Assembly: GCA_024275575.1 (NCBI GenBank)
Contig: JAJRYV010000014.1
Location: 1 to 48,251, forward strand
DNA from: a bacterium
GTDB lineage: Bacteria; Zhuqueibacterota; Zhuqueibacteria; Zhuqueibacterales; Geothermadaptataceae
DNA: 48,251 nucleotides
Direction: 5' to 3'
Position numbers and translations under genes: made by a program. Each line of letters starts with the position of its first letter. Position 1 is the first letter of the stretch. The notes under the pieces are model-generated. The model did no database searches. It saw only the letters and a list, made by a program, of their open reading frames with translations, and was not told the origin of the DNA. Below, piece by piece: positions 16,830 through 26,012 of this stretch.

Positions 16830-17507
16830 TTAATATTTTAAAAAAGCTTTAATAAAAGCAATCGTATCACGAAATCCTTTGATATTGCTTATTTCACCGC
16901 CATAAATTGTCGGGATGTCCACATGATGAAATCTGCAGCCGGCGCGGGCGGATTTAAGCAGAATTTCTGTTTCAAACGCATAATTGAGGCTGCTAAATGG
17001 GCGGCATTTTTGAATAAGCCCTGCTTCAATTAATCGGTAGCCGCATTGCGAATCGTAAACTTTGCTGCCAACTTTTAACGAGAGCAAAATCGAAGTTATA
17101 AAATTGCTAACGATACGCGCTAATGGCATTTGTTGCAGACCAAAAGCACGTTTGCCAATGATAAAATCACCTCTCCCCTGCTCAAAAGCTGCAATAAATT
17201 GTGGGATTTTTTCCGGTAGATGCTGCAGATCAGAATCGATAAAAATCACTGCGGCATAATTGTGATTTTGTGAAAAAACATTTTGTAGTCCACGTTTTAG
17301 TGCTGTGCCCTTGCCGCTATTTTTCCTGCTTTTTGTGAGAAAAATATCTGTACGGTGCACCAATACTTCAGCCGTTTTGTCGGTCGAACCATCGTCAACC
17401 ACAAAAATGTGACAATTATAACCGACTTTCTGAATTCGTTCGAGCAGCTCTGTGATGGTTTCTTGTGAATTGTAAGCAGGAATTAAAACAGCGTAAGAAT
17501 TATTCAA
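16830..17507 (-). CDS. family 2 glycosyltransferase (DPM1/polyprenyl-phosphate type)
   Basis: This 225-residue GT-A fold enzyme begins YAVLIPAYNSQETI and has VVDDGSTDKT (nucleotide-binding), KNSGKGTALKRGL, FIDSDLQHLPEKI (the DxD metal site) and CGYRLIEAG. The pattern is close to dolichol/undecaprenyl-phosphate sugar transferases, but no C-terminal membrane segments are present. The acceptor and sugar cannot be told from the sequence. The start appears to be TTG at 17507, with no strong ribosome binding site. It lies between the tRNA-Pro(GGG) terminator and the VTT-domain gene, and is probably cotranscribed with the latter. Confidence 0.93.
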   Translation of the reverse strand: MNNSYAVLIPAYNSQETITELLERIQKVGYNCHIFVVDDGSTDKTAEVLVHRTDIFLTKSRKNSGKGTALKRGLQNVFSQNHNYAAVIFIDSDLQHLPEKIPQFIAAFEQGRGDFIIGKRAFGLQQMPLARIVSNFITSILLSLKVGSKVYDSQCGYRLIEAGLIQKCRPFSSLNYAFETEILLKSARAGCRFHHVDIPTIYGGEISNIKGFRDTIAFIKAFLKY

Positions 17508-17548
17508 TATTTCATCATTTCCGTTTATTTTAAAAGAAGAAAGTATAA

Positions 17549-17584
17549 TAAAAAAGGCTGCAATTCTGGGGAATTACAGCCTTT
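17549..17584 (-). terminator. intrinsic terminator after tRNA-Pro(GGG)
   Basis: AAAGGCTG/CAGCCTTT plus AATTC/GAATT form a long stem with one mismatch and a 4-base loop, followed on the - strand by TTTTTTATT. It ends the MerR/tRNA-Pro transcript. Confidence 0.85.
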
Positions 17585-17593
17585 AAGATTAAA

Positions 17594-17668
<75 letters not shown>

Positions 17669-17728
17669 ATTTGAGAGTTGCACTTTACAGAAAAAAAAGG
17701 ACTTTTGCAACAGAATATTCTGTCCGTA

Positions 17729-18097
17729 TTATTTTTTGTCATGATTATTGTGAATATATTCCTGCAACTCAATAAGCTGCCTTTTGATCTCCATGAGTGT
17801 ATCTTCCCGGCGCATATCTTCGAAGGATAAGTTGAGTTGAGTATCTGCTGCCTTTAGGGCTTTGAGTTTGTTTTTTGCCCCTTCGATAGTATATTTTTCC
17901 TGGTAGAGCAATTTTTTCAATTGAAAAATGGTTTTGATTTCTTCAAGCGTATAAATACGGTTGCCTGCTCGATTTTTCCCCGGTTTGAGCTCTTTAAATT
18001 CAGATTCCCAGTAGCGCAGCACGTATTTTTTCAATGAAGTGATTTCGCTAACTTCACTAATCGAATAGTAGAGTTTTTTAATTTTCTGTGGCTGCAT
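17729..18097 (-). CDS. MerR-family transcriptional regulator
   Basis: The 122-residue product starts with the MerR winged-helix pattern YYSISEVSEITSLKKYVLRY, WESEF and GNRIYTLEEIKTIFQLKKLL, followed by a C-terminal coiled coil for dimerisation. There is no cysteine cluster for metal sensing and no ligand domain, so it belongs to the short MerR-like group near RacA/HTH_17-type regulators; the target is unknown. The ATG at 18097 overlaps the end of the deacetylase gene by 20 bases, indicating cotranscription. tRNA-Pro(GGG) lies 60 bases downstream. Confidence 0.92.
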   Translation of the reverse strand: MQPQKIKKLYYSISEVSEITSLKKYVLRYWESEFKELKPGKNRAGNRIYTLEEIKTIFQLKKLLYQEKYTIEGAKNKLKALKAADTQLNLSFEDMRREDTLMEIKRQLIELQEYIHNNHDKK

Positions 18098-18881
18098 TCA
18101 CCCAACATGTTTTAACATGATTAAAAACAATGGAACCGTAGGAAAATTTACTAATAATTTGTTGTATTTGAAAATAAAAATCGGAACCTGCACAGGTTTG
18201 TTCAATTTTTCGGGCAAACAAAAAAATATTGTCAAAAAGATAAATGCCTATGCGCGGCAGATTCATCAAATCATGAGGCTGCTGTCTCGGCATCCCCAGG
18301 CTTACAGCAATTTTAAACCCGCATTTTTTGGCCATTTCACAGATGGTTTTATTACATTTTCCGTAGGGATAGGAGAGCGAAGAAACCGGTACTCCCAAAT
18401 TGTTTTCCAAATCAACTTTACTCTGCTGTAAATTTTCAAATACAGTAGGGTGTGGAATCGTCGGTAAAAATGCATGGCATTTGGTGTGAGACCCAACCTC
18501 CCACCCCTCCGAGACCAATTGTCGGAGTAATCGATAATCGGCATGCTGCAGTTTACGGTTTAAAAACTGGTAATCCCAACTGTTGGATTTACCGACAAAA
18601 TCACTGATCGCAAAGCAACAGCCCCGGAAACCAAATTCAGCCATAATTTCCGCTGCATCCTCAAGGCAAACATAAGCGTCATCGAAGGTAATAACAACTT
18701 TGTTCGCAGGTATTTTTATTGCTCCATACAGATATTGCCAATATTCCTGTAAAGTCGAGGTTGAAAAACCATTCCGATACAGCCAGTTCATCTGTTTCCT
18801 AAACTGGGAAATCGTCGTGCGCGTAATCCCAGGTTCAAATTTATTGGAAACGGTGTGATATGCAAGTATGGGAACGGCCAT
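18078..18881 (-). CDS. polysaccharide deacetylase (NodB domain)
   Basis: This 267-residue carbohydrate esterase family 4 protein starts PILAYHTVS, then carries KVVITFDDAY (motif 1, catalytic Asp and metal Asp near 66-68), WEVGSHTKCH (motif 2, two metal His near 133-138) and LSYPYGK (motif 3). These enzymes remove acetyl groups from N-acetylated glycans such as peptidoglycan or exopolysaccharide. No clear signal peptide is seen, so location is uncertain. The ATG is 7 bases after the ald stop. The catalytic residues appear intact; the substrate is unknown. Confidence 0.92.
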   Translation of the reverse strand: MAVPILAYHTVSNKFEPGITRTTISQFRKQMNWLYRNGFSTSTLQEYWQYLYGAIKIPANKVVITFDDAYVCLEDAAEIMAEFGFRGCCFAISDFVGKSNSWDYQFLNRKLQHADYRLLRQLVSEGWEVGSHTKCHAFLPTIPHPTVFENLQQSKVDLENNLGVPVSSLSYPYGKCNKTICEMAKKCGFKIAVSLGMPRQQPHDLMNLPRIGIYLFDNIFLFARKIEQTCAGSDFYFQIQQIISKFSYGSIVFNHVKTCWVNAATEN

Positions 18882-18888
18882 TTTGGTT

Positions 18889-20004
18889 TTATGAAAGAAC
18901 CTCGTTCAGATCATGGTATGGCAGATCGAAAGCCTCTGCGACGCCTTTATAGGTCACTTTTCCGGCGACCATGTTCACACCTTTGATCAGTTCCGTATTT
19001 TTCTCCAAACAGCCGGGAAAGCCATGATTGGCGATGTCAACAGCATAGCGCAGCGTTGCATTGGTCAATGCGATAGTGGAAGTTTTGGGTACTGCACCCG
19101 GCATATTGGCGACACCATAATGGATGACGCCATCAATTTCGTATGTTGGATTATCGTGCGTCGTCGCGTGTATTGTTTCCACACAGCCACCCTGATCGAC
19201 CGCAACATCAACGATGACCGAACCTTTTTTCATTGTAGATAACATGTTTTGCTTTACCAGGTGTGGCGCTTTGGCGCCGTGGATCAAAACAGCGCCGACA
19301 ACGAGATCAGCATTTTGAATTGCCGTGCGAATAGACCCGGGATTGGACATAATGGTTTGCACGTTTTTCGGCATCACGTCATCGAGATAGCGCAGCCGCT
19401 GTAAATTGATATCGAGCAGAAAAACCTGAGCGCCCATACCGGCAGCCATTTTTGCAGCATTAACACCGACAATTCCGCCGCCAAGAATAGCGACATTTGC
19501 AGGTTCTGTTCCCGGAACACCGCCGAGAAGTACACCCATACCGCCATGAATTTTTTCCAGGCAGCGTGCACCTTCCTGTATCGACATTCTGCCGGCCACT
19601 TCACTCATGGGAATCAGGAGAGGCAATGATCCGTCGGGTGCTTCAACTGTTTCGTAGGCGATGGCAACAGCTTTTGATTTAAGAATGCCATCGGTAAGTT
19701 CACGCGAGGCCGCAAAATGAAAATATGTAAACACGATATGATCTTCACGAATCAGCCCGTATTCCTGCGGCAGCGGTTCTTTAACTTTGACGATCATTTT
19801 CGCTTTGGCAAAAACTTCTTCCGGTGTATCAAGAATCGTTGCGCCAGCGGTAATATAATCATCATCGGTAAATCCGCTTCCAAGTCCTGCATTTTTTTCG
19901 ATATAAACCTGGTGACTGTTTTGTGTTAATAATTCGACTCCAGCAGGAACTAATGCAACTCTGTTTTCCAGGGTTTTGATCTCTTTTGGCACACCAATGA
20001 TCAT
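18889..20004 (-). CDS. ald: alanine dehydrogenase
   Basis: Ald catalyses NAD-dependent interconversion of alanine and pyruvate plus ammonia. The 371-residue product is the standard length when started at the ATG at 20004, which has GGAGG 5 bases upstream; an earlier ATG at 20016 would overlap that site. Motifs are MIIGVPKEIKTLENRVAL, AKMIVKVKEP, FTYFHFAAS, IPMSEVAGRMS, the Rossmann glycine run AILGGGIVGVNAAKMAAGMG and PGAVPKTSTIALTNAT. It is between the M16 peptidase (25 bases) and the deacetylase (7 bases), so it reads as part of the long leftward operon. Confidence 0.97.
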   Translation of the reverse strand: MIIGVPKEIKTLENRVALVPAGVELLTQNSHQVYIEKNAGLGSGFTDDDYITAGATILDTPEEVFAKAKMIVKVKEPLPQEYGLIREDHIVFTYFHFAASRELTDGILKSKAVAIAYETVEAPDGSLPLLIPMSEVAGRMSIQEGARCLEKIHGGMGVLLGGVPGTEPANVAILGGGIVGVNAAKMAAGMGAQVFLLDINLQRLRYLDDVMPKNVQTIMSNPGSIRTAIQNADLVVGAVLIHGAKAPHLVKQNMLSTMKKGSVIVDVAVDQGGCVETIHATTHDNPTYEIDGVIHYGVANMPGAVPKTSTIALTNATLRYAVDIANHGFPGCLEKNTELIKGVNMVAGKVTYKGVAEAFDLPYHDLNEVLS

Positions 20005-20029
20005 CCCAACCTCCATGCGTTGAAAATAA

Positions 20030-21271
20030 TTATTTTTCCGGTAACAAAATAGATTGTACTAACCGTTCGTCGGCAAACAGCTCTTTAGCCCTGAGCTGTA
20101 TATCATGAACGGTCACATTATTAATCCCCTGTGAAATATCATCAAGTGATACATTGTTTTTCAGATATATTTCCATTTTCGCCAAACGATTCATGCGGTT
20201 TGATGTGCTCTCAAGGGAGAGCAATAAATTGCCTTTTAACTGCGATTTTGTTCTGTCCAATTCTTCTTCTAATATGGGCTTTTCTTTCAGATTATCAAGT
20301 TCTTTAATGATCAACTCTAAACTTTTCGCTACTTTTCCCTGCTCAGTCCCGTTATAAATACAGAACACACCGGAATCCATGAAAAACTCCAGATATGAAT
20401 AAATATTATAACACAGCCCGTGCTTTTCACGCACTGATTGAAACAGGCGGGATGACATTCCCCCGCCAAGCAGTGTGTTCAAAACCAGAAGCGGATATTT
20501 CATTTTACTACGGTAAGAAAAAGTTGTTGAGCCGAGACAAATATGTGCCTGCAAGGAATCTTCGCAGTATTTTTGTGTTTTCTGGTGTGAATCCAGTGGT
20601 TTCGCCATACCGGGTGATGGCGCTTTAACAATTGCATTAAATGATGTCTCAATCAATTCGCACACCTGCCGGTGGTCGAGATTACCGGCGGCAGCAATCA
20701 CGATATGATTACCGGTGTAGTGTTTTTGCATAAAATCGAGCACCATGGCCCGATCAAAGCTGTGCACAGTGTCTGCCGTGCCGAGTGTTGGAAAGCCGAG
20801 TGGATGCGGTTTATATAAATCAGCAAAAAAATAATCATGAATTCGCTCTTCCGGTACATCATCAGCAGAATGAATTTCTTCAATGACGACTTCCTGCTCT
20901 TTTTTGATATCATTGCTGTCAAAGATGGAGTTCTGTAAAATATCGGCGAGAACGGTTATTACCAGAGGCAAATTCTCGTCGAGGATATGCGCGTAGTAGC
21001 AAGTGAGGTCTTTGCTGGTAAATGCATTGAGATGTCCCCCGACGTTTTCAATGCATTCAGCAATTTGAAAGGCGGTTCGGTTCGTTGTCCCCTTAAAAAG
21101 CATGTGCTCGATGAAATGTGCAACTCCACGATTATGCTCAGTTTCGTTGCGACTTCCCACTTCGAGCCATACGCCAAACGAAACCGAACGCACATGAGGA
21201 ATTTTCTCGGTGACAATTCGAATTCCGTTTGACAGGATCGATTTTTTAATAGAGCTCTGCTTCTGTTCCAC
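20030..21271 (-). CDS. M16-family zinc peptidase (processing-peptidase-like)
   Basis: This 413-residue protein has the inverted zinc motif HFIEH (His52, Glu55, His56) followed by MLFKGT, and the downstream glutamate segment EVVIEEIHSADDVPEE. The C-terminal half carries the inactive paired domain with LLGGGMSSRLFQSVREK and GLCYNIYSY. It resembles Bacillus YmxG/MlpA and mitochondrial processing peptidase beta, and is commonly placed directly after pnp as here. The start is GTG at 21271, 28 bases after the pnp stop. No signal peptide is seen. The physiological substrate is not established. Confidence 0.95.
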   Translation of the reverse strand: MEQKQSSIKKSILSNGIRIVTEKIPHVRSVSFGVWLEVGSRNETEHNRGVAHFIEHMLFKGTTNRTAFQIAECIENVGGHLNAFTSKDLTCYYAHILDENLPLVITVLADILQNSIFDSNDIKKEQEVVIEEIHSADDVPEERIHDYFFADLYKPHPLGFPTLGTADTVHSFDRAMVLDFMQKHYTGNHIVIAAAGNLDHRQVCELIETSFNAIVKAPSPGMAKPLDSHQKTQKYCEDSLQAHICLGSTTFSYRSKMKYPLLVLNTLLGGGMSSRLFQSVREKHGLCYNIYSYLEFFMDSGVFCIYNGTEQGKVAKSLELIIKELDNLKEKPILEEELDRTKSQLKGNLLLSLESTSNRMNRLAKMEIYLKNNVSLDDISQGINNVTVHDIQLRAKELFADERLVQSILLPEK

Positions 21272-21299
21272 ACTTATTCTTGGTAATAATCACCATTGA

Positions 21300-23381
21300 T
21301 TACGATTCGGGCTGAAGCAAAGCCTTGCGGCTCAAGTTCATTTTGCCGGAATCATCGACACGCATGAGTTTCACTTCAATTTCCTGGCCAACCGAGAGAA
21401 TGTCTTCTACTTTATTTACTCGCTGGGTATCGATTTCTGAAATGTGAAGCAATCCTTCCTTGCCGGGTAAAATCTCAACAAAAGCGCCGAAATTGGTAAT
21501 TTTCTTCACCTTGCCTTTGTAGATTGTTCCTGCTTCCGGGGTTGCAGTCAGGCCTTCAATTATGGCAACAGCCATTTTCGCAGCTTGAGGCTCAGTAGAT
21601 GCGATTTTTACAGTGCCATCATCTTCAATATCGATTTTGGCGCCGGTGCGGTCGACAATGTCGCGAATAACTTTACCACCCGGCCCGATTACACTGCCAA
21701 TCTGATCCGGTTTGATATTTATCGTCACGATACGCGGTGCATATTTCGACATCGTTTCCCGGGATTCAGGCAACGATGTGTTCATCACCTCGAGGATGGC
21801 AAAGCGTGCTATTTTCGCTTTTTCCAGGGCAACTTCCATGATTTCACGCGAAATGCCCCGAACTTTGATATCCATCTGGAATGCGGTGATTCCGTCTTTT
21901 GTCCCCGCCACTTTGAAATCCATATCACCAAGATGATCTTCATCACCGAGAATGTCAGTCAGGATTTTATAATCATCTTCATCTTTGATCAAACCCATTG
22001 CAATGCCTGCGACTGGTGCTTTTACCGGCACGCCGGCATCCATTAGAGCCAGAGAACCTGCGCACACGGATGCCATGGAAGAAGAACCATTAGACTCCAG
22101 CACTTCCGACACGATTCGGATTGTATAAGGGAAAAGACCTTCCGAAGGAATGATCGGTTTTAATGCCCGTTCAGCAAGATTGCCGTGACCGATTTCCCTG
22201 CGGCTAACGCCACGCAACGGTCTGGCCTCACCAACACAAAATGGCGGAAAATTATAATGTAACATGTAGGATTTAAAAAACTCTCCCTCAAGCGCATCGA
22301 CACGCTGTTCATCTACTTTCGTGCCCAGAGTGACGATTCCGAGCGCTTGTGTCTGCCCACGGGTAAACAAGCTGGAGCCATGCGTTCTGGGGAGAATACC
22401 TGTTTTGCATTCAATGCTTCGAATATCATCCATATCCCGGCCGTCAAGACGGCGGGATTCTTTGAGAATCATCGCACGCGTATGTTCTTTTTGGATATCG
22501 TGAATAATAGCACTAATCGTGCTTTCCGATTCAGGGAAATCTTCTTCGAGACTGGCGATGTATTCTGTTTTAAATTCATTAAACGCCTTTTTACGTTCTT
22601 CTTTACCGGTGATTTTTAGGTGTTCAATGATTTTTTCTGTGGCTTCCGAGCGAACACGTTCGACAAGCTCGGCATTCATCGGTTCAGCTTCAAATTCTCT
22701 TTTTTGTTTGCCGGCCAGCTCAACGAGTTCTTCGATGGTTTTGACGATCTCCTTGGTGACATTGTGGCCGAACTCCAGAGCTGCGAGCATATCCGACTCG
22801 GAGACTTCCAAAGCTTCACCTTCGACCATCATGATCGAATCAGCACTTGCTCCGATAATCAAATCGATATCACTTTCTTCGCGCTGGTCATACGATGGAT
22901 TGGCGATAAATTCACCATCGACACGGCCAACACGCAAACCTGCGATGGGGCCGGCCCAGGGGATATCGGAAATTGCCAGTGCTGCCGAGGCCGCACACAG
23001 GCCCAAAACGTCGGCATCATATTCGTTATCAACCGAGAGCACCTGAATGAATATCTGAACCTCATTCATATAGCCATCCGGAAACAATGGGCGCAGGGAT
23101 CGATCAGTGATGCGCGCGCTGAGCACTTCTTTCTCACTGGGACGGGCTTCTCGTTTAATATAACCACCGGGGATTTTACCGGCAGCATAAGTTTTCTCGC
23201 GATACTCAACAGTGAGCGGGAAAAAACCTAAATTTGAGGCATTCTCCGAGCCTACAGCGGTGACCAGCAGGCTGGTATCTCCCATTTTTAACAGAATTGA
23301 ACCATGTGCCTGTTTCGCTAATTCGCCCGTTTCAAAAATGATAGTCTGATCATTGATTGTTATTTCTTTACTTATAGTCAT
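21300..23381 (-). CDS. pnp: polyribonucleotide nucleotidyltransferase (PNPase)
   Basis: PNPase degrades RNA phosphorolytically from the 3' end. The 693-residue protein has two RNase PH-like domains separated by the all-helical region, including KIPGGYIKREARPSEKE, SLRPLFPDGY, RTHGSSLFTRGQTQ, RREIGHGNLAERAL and SSSMASVCAGSLALMDAGV. A KH domain (IGSVIGPGGKVIRDI) and an S1 domain (GKVKKITNFGAFVEILPGKE) follow near the C terminus. It follows rpsO by 64 bases, the classical arrangement. AAGGAG precedes the ATG and partly overlaps a perfect 8-base-pair hairpin, a possible site of feedback control. Confidence 0.98.
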   Translation of the reverse strand: MTISKEITINDQTIIFETGELAKQAHGSILLKMGDTSLLVTAVGSENASNLGFFPLTVEYREKTYAAGKIPGGYIKREARPSEKEVLSARITDRSLRPLFPDGYMNEVQIFIQVLSVDNEYDADVLGLCAASAALAISDIPWAGPIAGLRVGRVDGEFIANPSYDQREESDIDLIIGASADSIMMVEGEALEVSESDMLAALEFGHNVTKEIVKTIEELVELAGKQKREFEAEPMNAELVERVRSEATEKIIEHLKITGKEERKKAFNEFKTEYIASLEEDFPESESTISAIIHDIQKEHTRAMILKESRRLDGRDMDDIRSIECKTGILPRTHGSSLFTRGQTQALGIVTLGTKVDEQRVDALEGEFFKSYMLHYNFPPFCVGEARPLRGVSRREIGHGNLAERALKPIIPSEGLFPYTIRIVSEVLESNGSSSMASVCAGSLALMDAGVPVKAPVAGIAMGLIKDEDDYKILTDILGDEDHLGDMDFKVAGTKDGITAFQMDIKVRGISREIMEVALEKAKIARFAILEVMNTSLPESRETMSKYAPRIVTINIKPDQIGSVIGPGGKVIRDIVDRTGAKIDIEDDGTVKIASTEPQAAKMAVAIIEGLTATPEAGTIYKGKVKKITNFGAFVEILPGKEGLLHISEIDTQRVNKVEDILSVGQEIEVKLMRVDDSGKMNLSRKALLQPES

Positions 23382-23395
23382 TCTACTGACACTCC

Positions 23396-23414
23396 TTAAA
23401 GGAAAATCCTTTAA
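23396..23414 (-). promoter_or_regulatory. pnp leader hairpin next to the ribosome binding site
   Basis: TTAAAGGA and TCCTTTAA pair perfectly around a 3-base loop. On the - strand the last bases of the stem merge into AAGGAG, the pnp Shine-Dalgarno sequence. This resembles the kind of leader structure through which pnp is autoregulated in other bacteria, but here that is inference. Confidence 0.45.
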
Positions 23415-23445
23415 ATCGCCACATCCTGGAAAACAACACTGTGTT

Positions 23446-23715
23446 TTAGCGACGAATATTTAGTTTTTTGATGATAGCTCTGTAGCGTTCAATATCTGTT
23501 TTGATGAGGTAATTTAACAGACGGCGACGTTTTCCGACCATTTTCAACAAACCCAGGCGTGAGTGGTGGTCTTTTTTATTCTTTTGAAAATGATCTTTCA
23601 AATCAGTGATTCGTCGCGTGAGCATTGCAATTTGTACTTCTGCACTACCGGAATCATGTGAATCTTTGCCGAATCCGTCGATGATTTCTTGATTGATTTC
23701 TTTGCTAAGAGGCAT
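23446..23715 (-). CDS. rpsO: 30S ribosomal protein uS15
   Basis: This 89-residue protein binds the central domain of 16S rRNA. It has the standard blocks [27 protein letters not shown]-type sequence ([15 protein letters not shown]), [20 protein letters not shown] and [12 protein letters not shown]. The ATG is preceded by GGAG. It lies between ribF (32 bases) and pnp (64 bases). No strong terminator separates it from pnp, so both are probably in one transcript. Confidence 0.98.
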   Translation of the reverse strand: MPLSKEINQEIIDGFGKDSHDSGSAEVQIAMLTRRITDLKDHFQKNKKDHHSRLGLLKMVGKRRRLLNYLIKTDIERYRAIIKKLNIRR

Positions 23716-23747
23716 GTGAATTCTCCGCTTTCTTAGAATCCTTTAGT

Positions 23748-24692
23748 TTATACAGTATATTGTGATTTTAAAAAAAATAATGCTTCTACTTTATCTGCTT
23801 GCAATTGGTTGGCCAATGCATCTGCAGTGGCAAATTTAATCTCATCACGTATTTTTTTTAAAAAAAATACGCGAATATTTTTGCCGTAAATATTTTTTTC
23901 AAAGTCAAAGAGATTGATCTCCAGACTCTTCTGGCTATTTAAAAATGTCGGCCGCACACCGAGATTGGCCATGCCGTAATAATCCGTGCTATCGATATCG
24001 ATTTTCACAGCATAAACACCATTGTGCGGTAAAATTTTGTTCGAATTGCCGATATCGAGATTTGCGGTTGGAAAACCCAGCTCCCGCCCCCTTTTGTCGC
24101 CGACGATAACTTTGCCGGAAAGATTATAAGCATATCCCAAAAACGCATTGGCGGCAGCAATTTCCCCACCGCTAATATACCTGCGGATCACCGATGAACT
24201 GATTTTCTGTCCATTGAACGTGAAACGATCGAGATGTTCAACCCGGATTCCTTCGTCTCGAAATGCAGTAGACAAAGTGTTCGCATTACCGGCACGGGCA
24301 TTTCCAAAGCCATGGTCGTAACCAACGATAACGGCTTTCAAACCAATTTTCTTTTTCAGATAGATATCGATAAACTGGGTTGAAGAAAGCCCGGCAAATT
24401 CATCGTCAAACTGAATGACGTAAATATGTCGTATCCCGGCTTTACCGAGCAAAGCAATCTTTTCATCCAGTGTTGTCAGTGTTTTAATGGGATTACGGCG
24501 TCCATTATTGACAATCAGTTGCGGATGAGGTTCAAAGGTAACCACTGTTGGAATGCCGGCAAGTTTTTTAGAAAGAGCGATAACCTGTTCGAGCAAATAG
24601 CCATGCCCGAGGTGAACGCCATCAAATGTACCGATTGTCAGAATGTTGTTAGAATTGGGCTGAAAAGTATCAATTCTGTGGTAAACATTCAT
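23748..24692 (-). CDS. ribF: bifunctional riboflavin kinase/FAD synthetase
   Basis: RibF converts riboflavin to FMN and FAD. The 314-residue protein has the N-terminal nucleotidyltransferase domain (GTFDGVHLGHGYLLEQV, VTFEPHPQ, VGYDHGFGNARAG, ISSSVIRRYISGGEI) and the C-terminal kinase domain (GKVIVGDKRGRELGFPTANL, GVYAVKI, GMANLGVRPTF). Its start overlaps the end of truB by 23 bases, so translation is probably coupled. No FMN riboswitch is visible upstream, as expected for an internal operon gene. Confidence 0.97.
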   Translation of the reverse strand: MNVYHRIDTFQPNSNNILTIGTFDGVHLGHGYLLEQVIALSKKLAGIPTVVTFEPHPQLIVNNGRRNPIKTLTTLDEKIALLGKAGIRHIYVIQFDDEFAGLSSTQFIDIYLKKKIGLKAVIVGYDHGFGNARAGNANTLSTAFRDEGIRVEHLDRFTFNGQKISSSVIRRYISGGEIAAANAFLGYAYNLSGKVIVGDKRGRELGFPTANLDIGNSNKILPHNGVYAVKIDIDSTDYYGMANLGVRPTFLNSQKSLEINLFDFEKNIYGKNIRVFFLKKIRDEIKFATADALANQLQADKVEALFFLKSQYTV

Positions 24693-25380
24693 TTGATGGT
24701 TTATTTTCCTTTAATTCAGATAGAAAATCTTCTATTTTCATCGCCGAATCGACGTGATAATCTCCGATTCGCGTTCGACGCAATTCTGAAAGGTATGCGC
24801 CGCATTGCAAATCCCTGCCGATATCCCTGGCTAAAGCGCGAACATAAGTGCCTTTGGAACAGCCGATTTTCAAGACACACTCATCCTTCGTCAATTCGAG
24901 GATTTCCAGCATATGGATTGAAACGCGACGGGCTTCACGGGAAATCGTTTTACCGGCGCGCGCCAGTTTGTAAAGCCTTTTCCCCCCGACTTTCAACGCT
25001 GAAAACATGGGTGGAATTTGTTCGATTTCGCCGCGATAGTTTTGCAGCACGCTTTCCAGATCATCACGGGAAAAATCAAACGATTCGACTTGTTTGATGA
25101 CTTTGCCCGTCACATCATGGCTGTCGGTTTCAACGCCGAATTTGAAACGGCTGATATATTCTTTGGGTAAACCCACGAGCGACTCAACACGCTTTGTTGC
25201 TTTTGCAAAGCAGATCAGCAACAATCCGGTAGCAAAAGGATCGAGCGTGCCGGCATGGCCGACCTTGCGTATTTTTGTTGCATAGCGCAACTTGTTGACA
25301 ACATCGAAGGATGTCCAGTCTGCCGGTTTATCAATTGGCACGATTTGACCAAGTTCGAGTTTCTGGTGACTGATTTCCAT
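24670..25380 (-). CDS. truB: tRNA pseudouridine(55) synthase
   Basis: TruB makes pseudouridine 55 in the T-loop of tRNAs. The 236-residue protein is of the short type without a clear C-terminal PUA domain. It shows VPIDKPADWTSFDVVNKLR, VGHAGTLDPFATGLLL with the catalytic Asp47, the KEYISRFKFGVETDSHDVTG segment, and YVRALARDIGRDL. It lies 10 bases downstream of rbfA and overlaps ribF by 23 bases. The sequence around Asp47 is intact, so it should be active. Confidence 0.97.
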   Translation of the reverse strand: MEISHQKLELGQIVPIDKPADWTSFDVVNKLRYATKIRKVGHAGTLDPFATGLLLICFAKATKRVESLVGLPKEYISRFKFGVETDSHDVTGKVIKQVESFDFSRDDLESVLQNYRGEIEQIPPMFSALKVGGKRLYKLARAGKTISREARRVSIHMLEILELTKDECVLKIGCSKGTYVRALARDIGRDLQCGAYLSELRRTRIGDYHVDSAMKIEDFLSELKENKPSNECLPQN

Positions 25381-25390
25381 AAATTATCGT

Positions 25391-25726
25391 TTATTTGATG
25401 GAATTGAGTAATGCATTGATTCTATCGGCCTGATCCAGTGTGTCGTCGTAAATAAACTTGAGTTCGGGCATGAACTGCAGTTTTGTTTGCTGACTGATGG
25501 CGTTTTTAAAAAAACCCGTCGCATCGGTCAAGCTCTGCAGTACTTCGCTTTTAAGTTTTTCATCACCACGAATTCCGACGTATATTTTGGCGCTGCGAAT
25601 ATTCTCAGTCACTTTGACTCGCTGTACCGTGACGCGGTCTGCATAAGCATATTTCCACTGAAAAGTTATCGCCTCCGAAATAATCTGACGCAGAAGCTGC
25701 GATACGCGATCAGCTCTTTTTTTCAT
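25391..25726 (-). CDS. rbfA: 30S ribosome-binding factor A
   Basis: RbfA binds maturing 30S subunits and helps process the 5' end of 16S rRNA, and is important for growth in the cold. The 111-residue protein starts with a basic helix (KKRADRVSQLLRQIISEAI) and has the KH-like RVKVTENIRSAKIYVGIRG and the C-terminal LQFMPELKFIYDDTLDQADRI pattern with the conserved kinked helix. It lies 4 bases after the DUF503 gene and 10 bases before truB, in the standard order infB-ylxP-rbfA-truB. Confidence 0.96.
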   Translation of the reverse strand: MKKRADRVSQLLRQIISEAITFQWKYAYADRVTVQRVKVTENIRSAKIYVGIRGDEKLKSEVLQSLTDATGFFKNAISQQTKLQFMPELKFIYDDTLDQADRINALLNSIK

Positions 25727-25730
25727 TTAT

Positions 25731-26012
25731 CTATCCAAACTCGAGTAATTGCTTTATAATTTCTACACGCTCATCGCTCGAAATCAGGTTGATGACTTTT
25801 GTAAAGACCTGCTCCAAATGACGCCTGTCGTTCGAAACGATGGCCACACCCAAAAAACCCATCTGGTAGTTTTCATGCTCTGTAATTTCAGCAATCGAAA
25901 CGTTGAATTTCTGCCTGATTCTCTCTTTCAGGCTGCAAACGACCGATCTTTTGTCTTTTAGAGAATGACAATCAAAAATTAAAAATTGTATTTGACAAAT
26001 AGCAACTTGCAT
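25731..26012 (-). CDS. ylxP: DUF503 protein (YlxP-like)
   Basis: This 93-residue protein of the DUF503 family is commonly found between infB and rbfA. It begins [25 protein letters not shown], continues with LKERIRQKFNVSIAEI, and carries GFLGVAIVSNDRRHLEQVF, a compact ferredoxin-like fold. The ATG at 26012 overlaps the TGA of infB by one base (TGATG), a translational-coupling arrangement; an upstream TTG is not needed. Function is unproven; its constant place in the operon suggests ribosome assembly. Confidence 0.92.
   Translation of the reverse strand: MQVAICQIQFLIFDCHSLKDKRSVVCSLKERIRQKFNVSIAEITEHENYQMGFLGVAIVSNDRRHLEQVFTKVINLISSDERVEIIKQLLEFG

Noticed and set aside
24693-25380. FMN riboswitch before ribF
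   Set aside because: ribF overlaps truB and is an internal operon gene; no RFN-like conserved pattern was seen.
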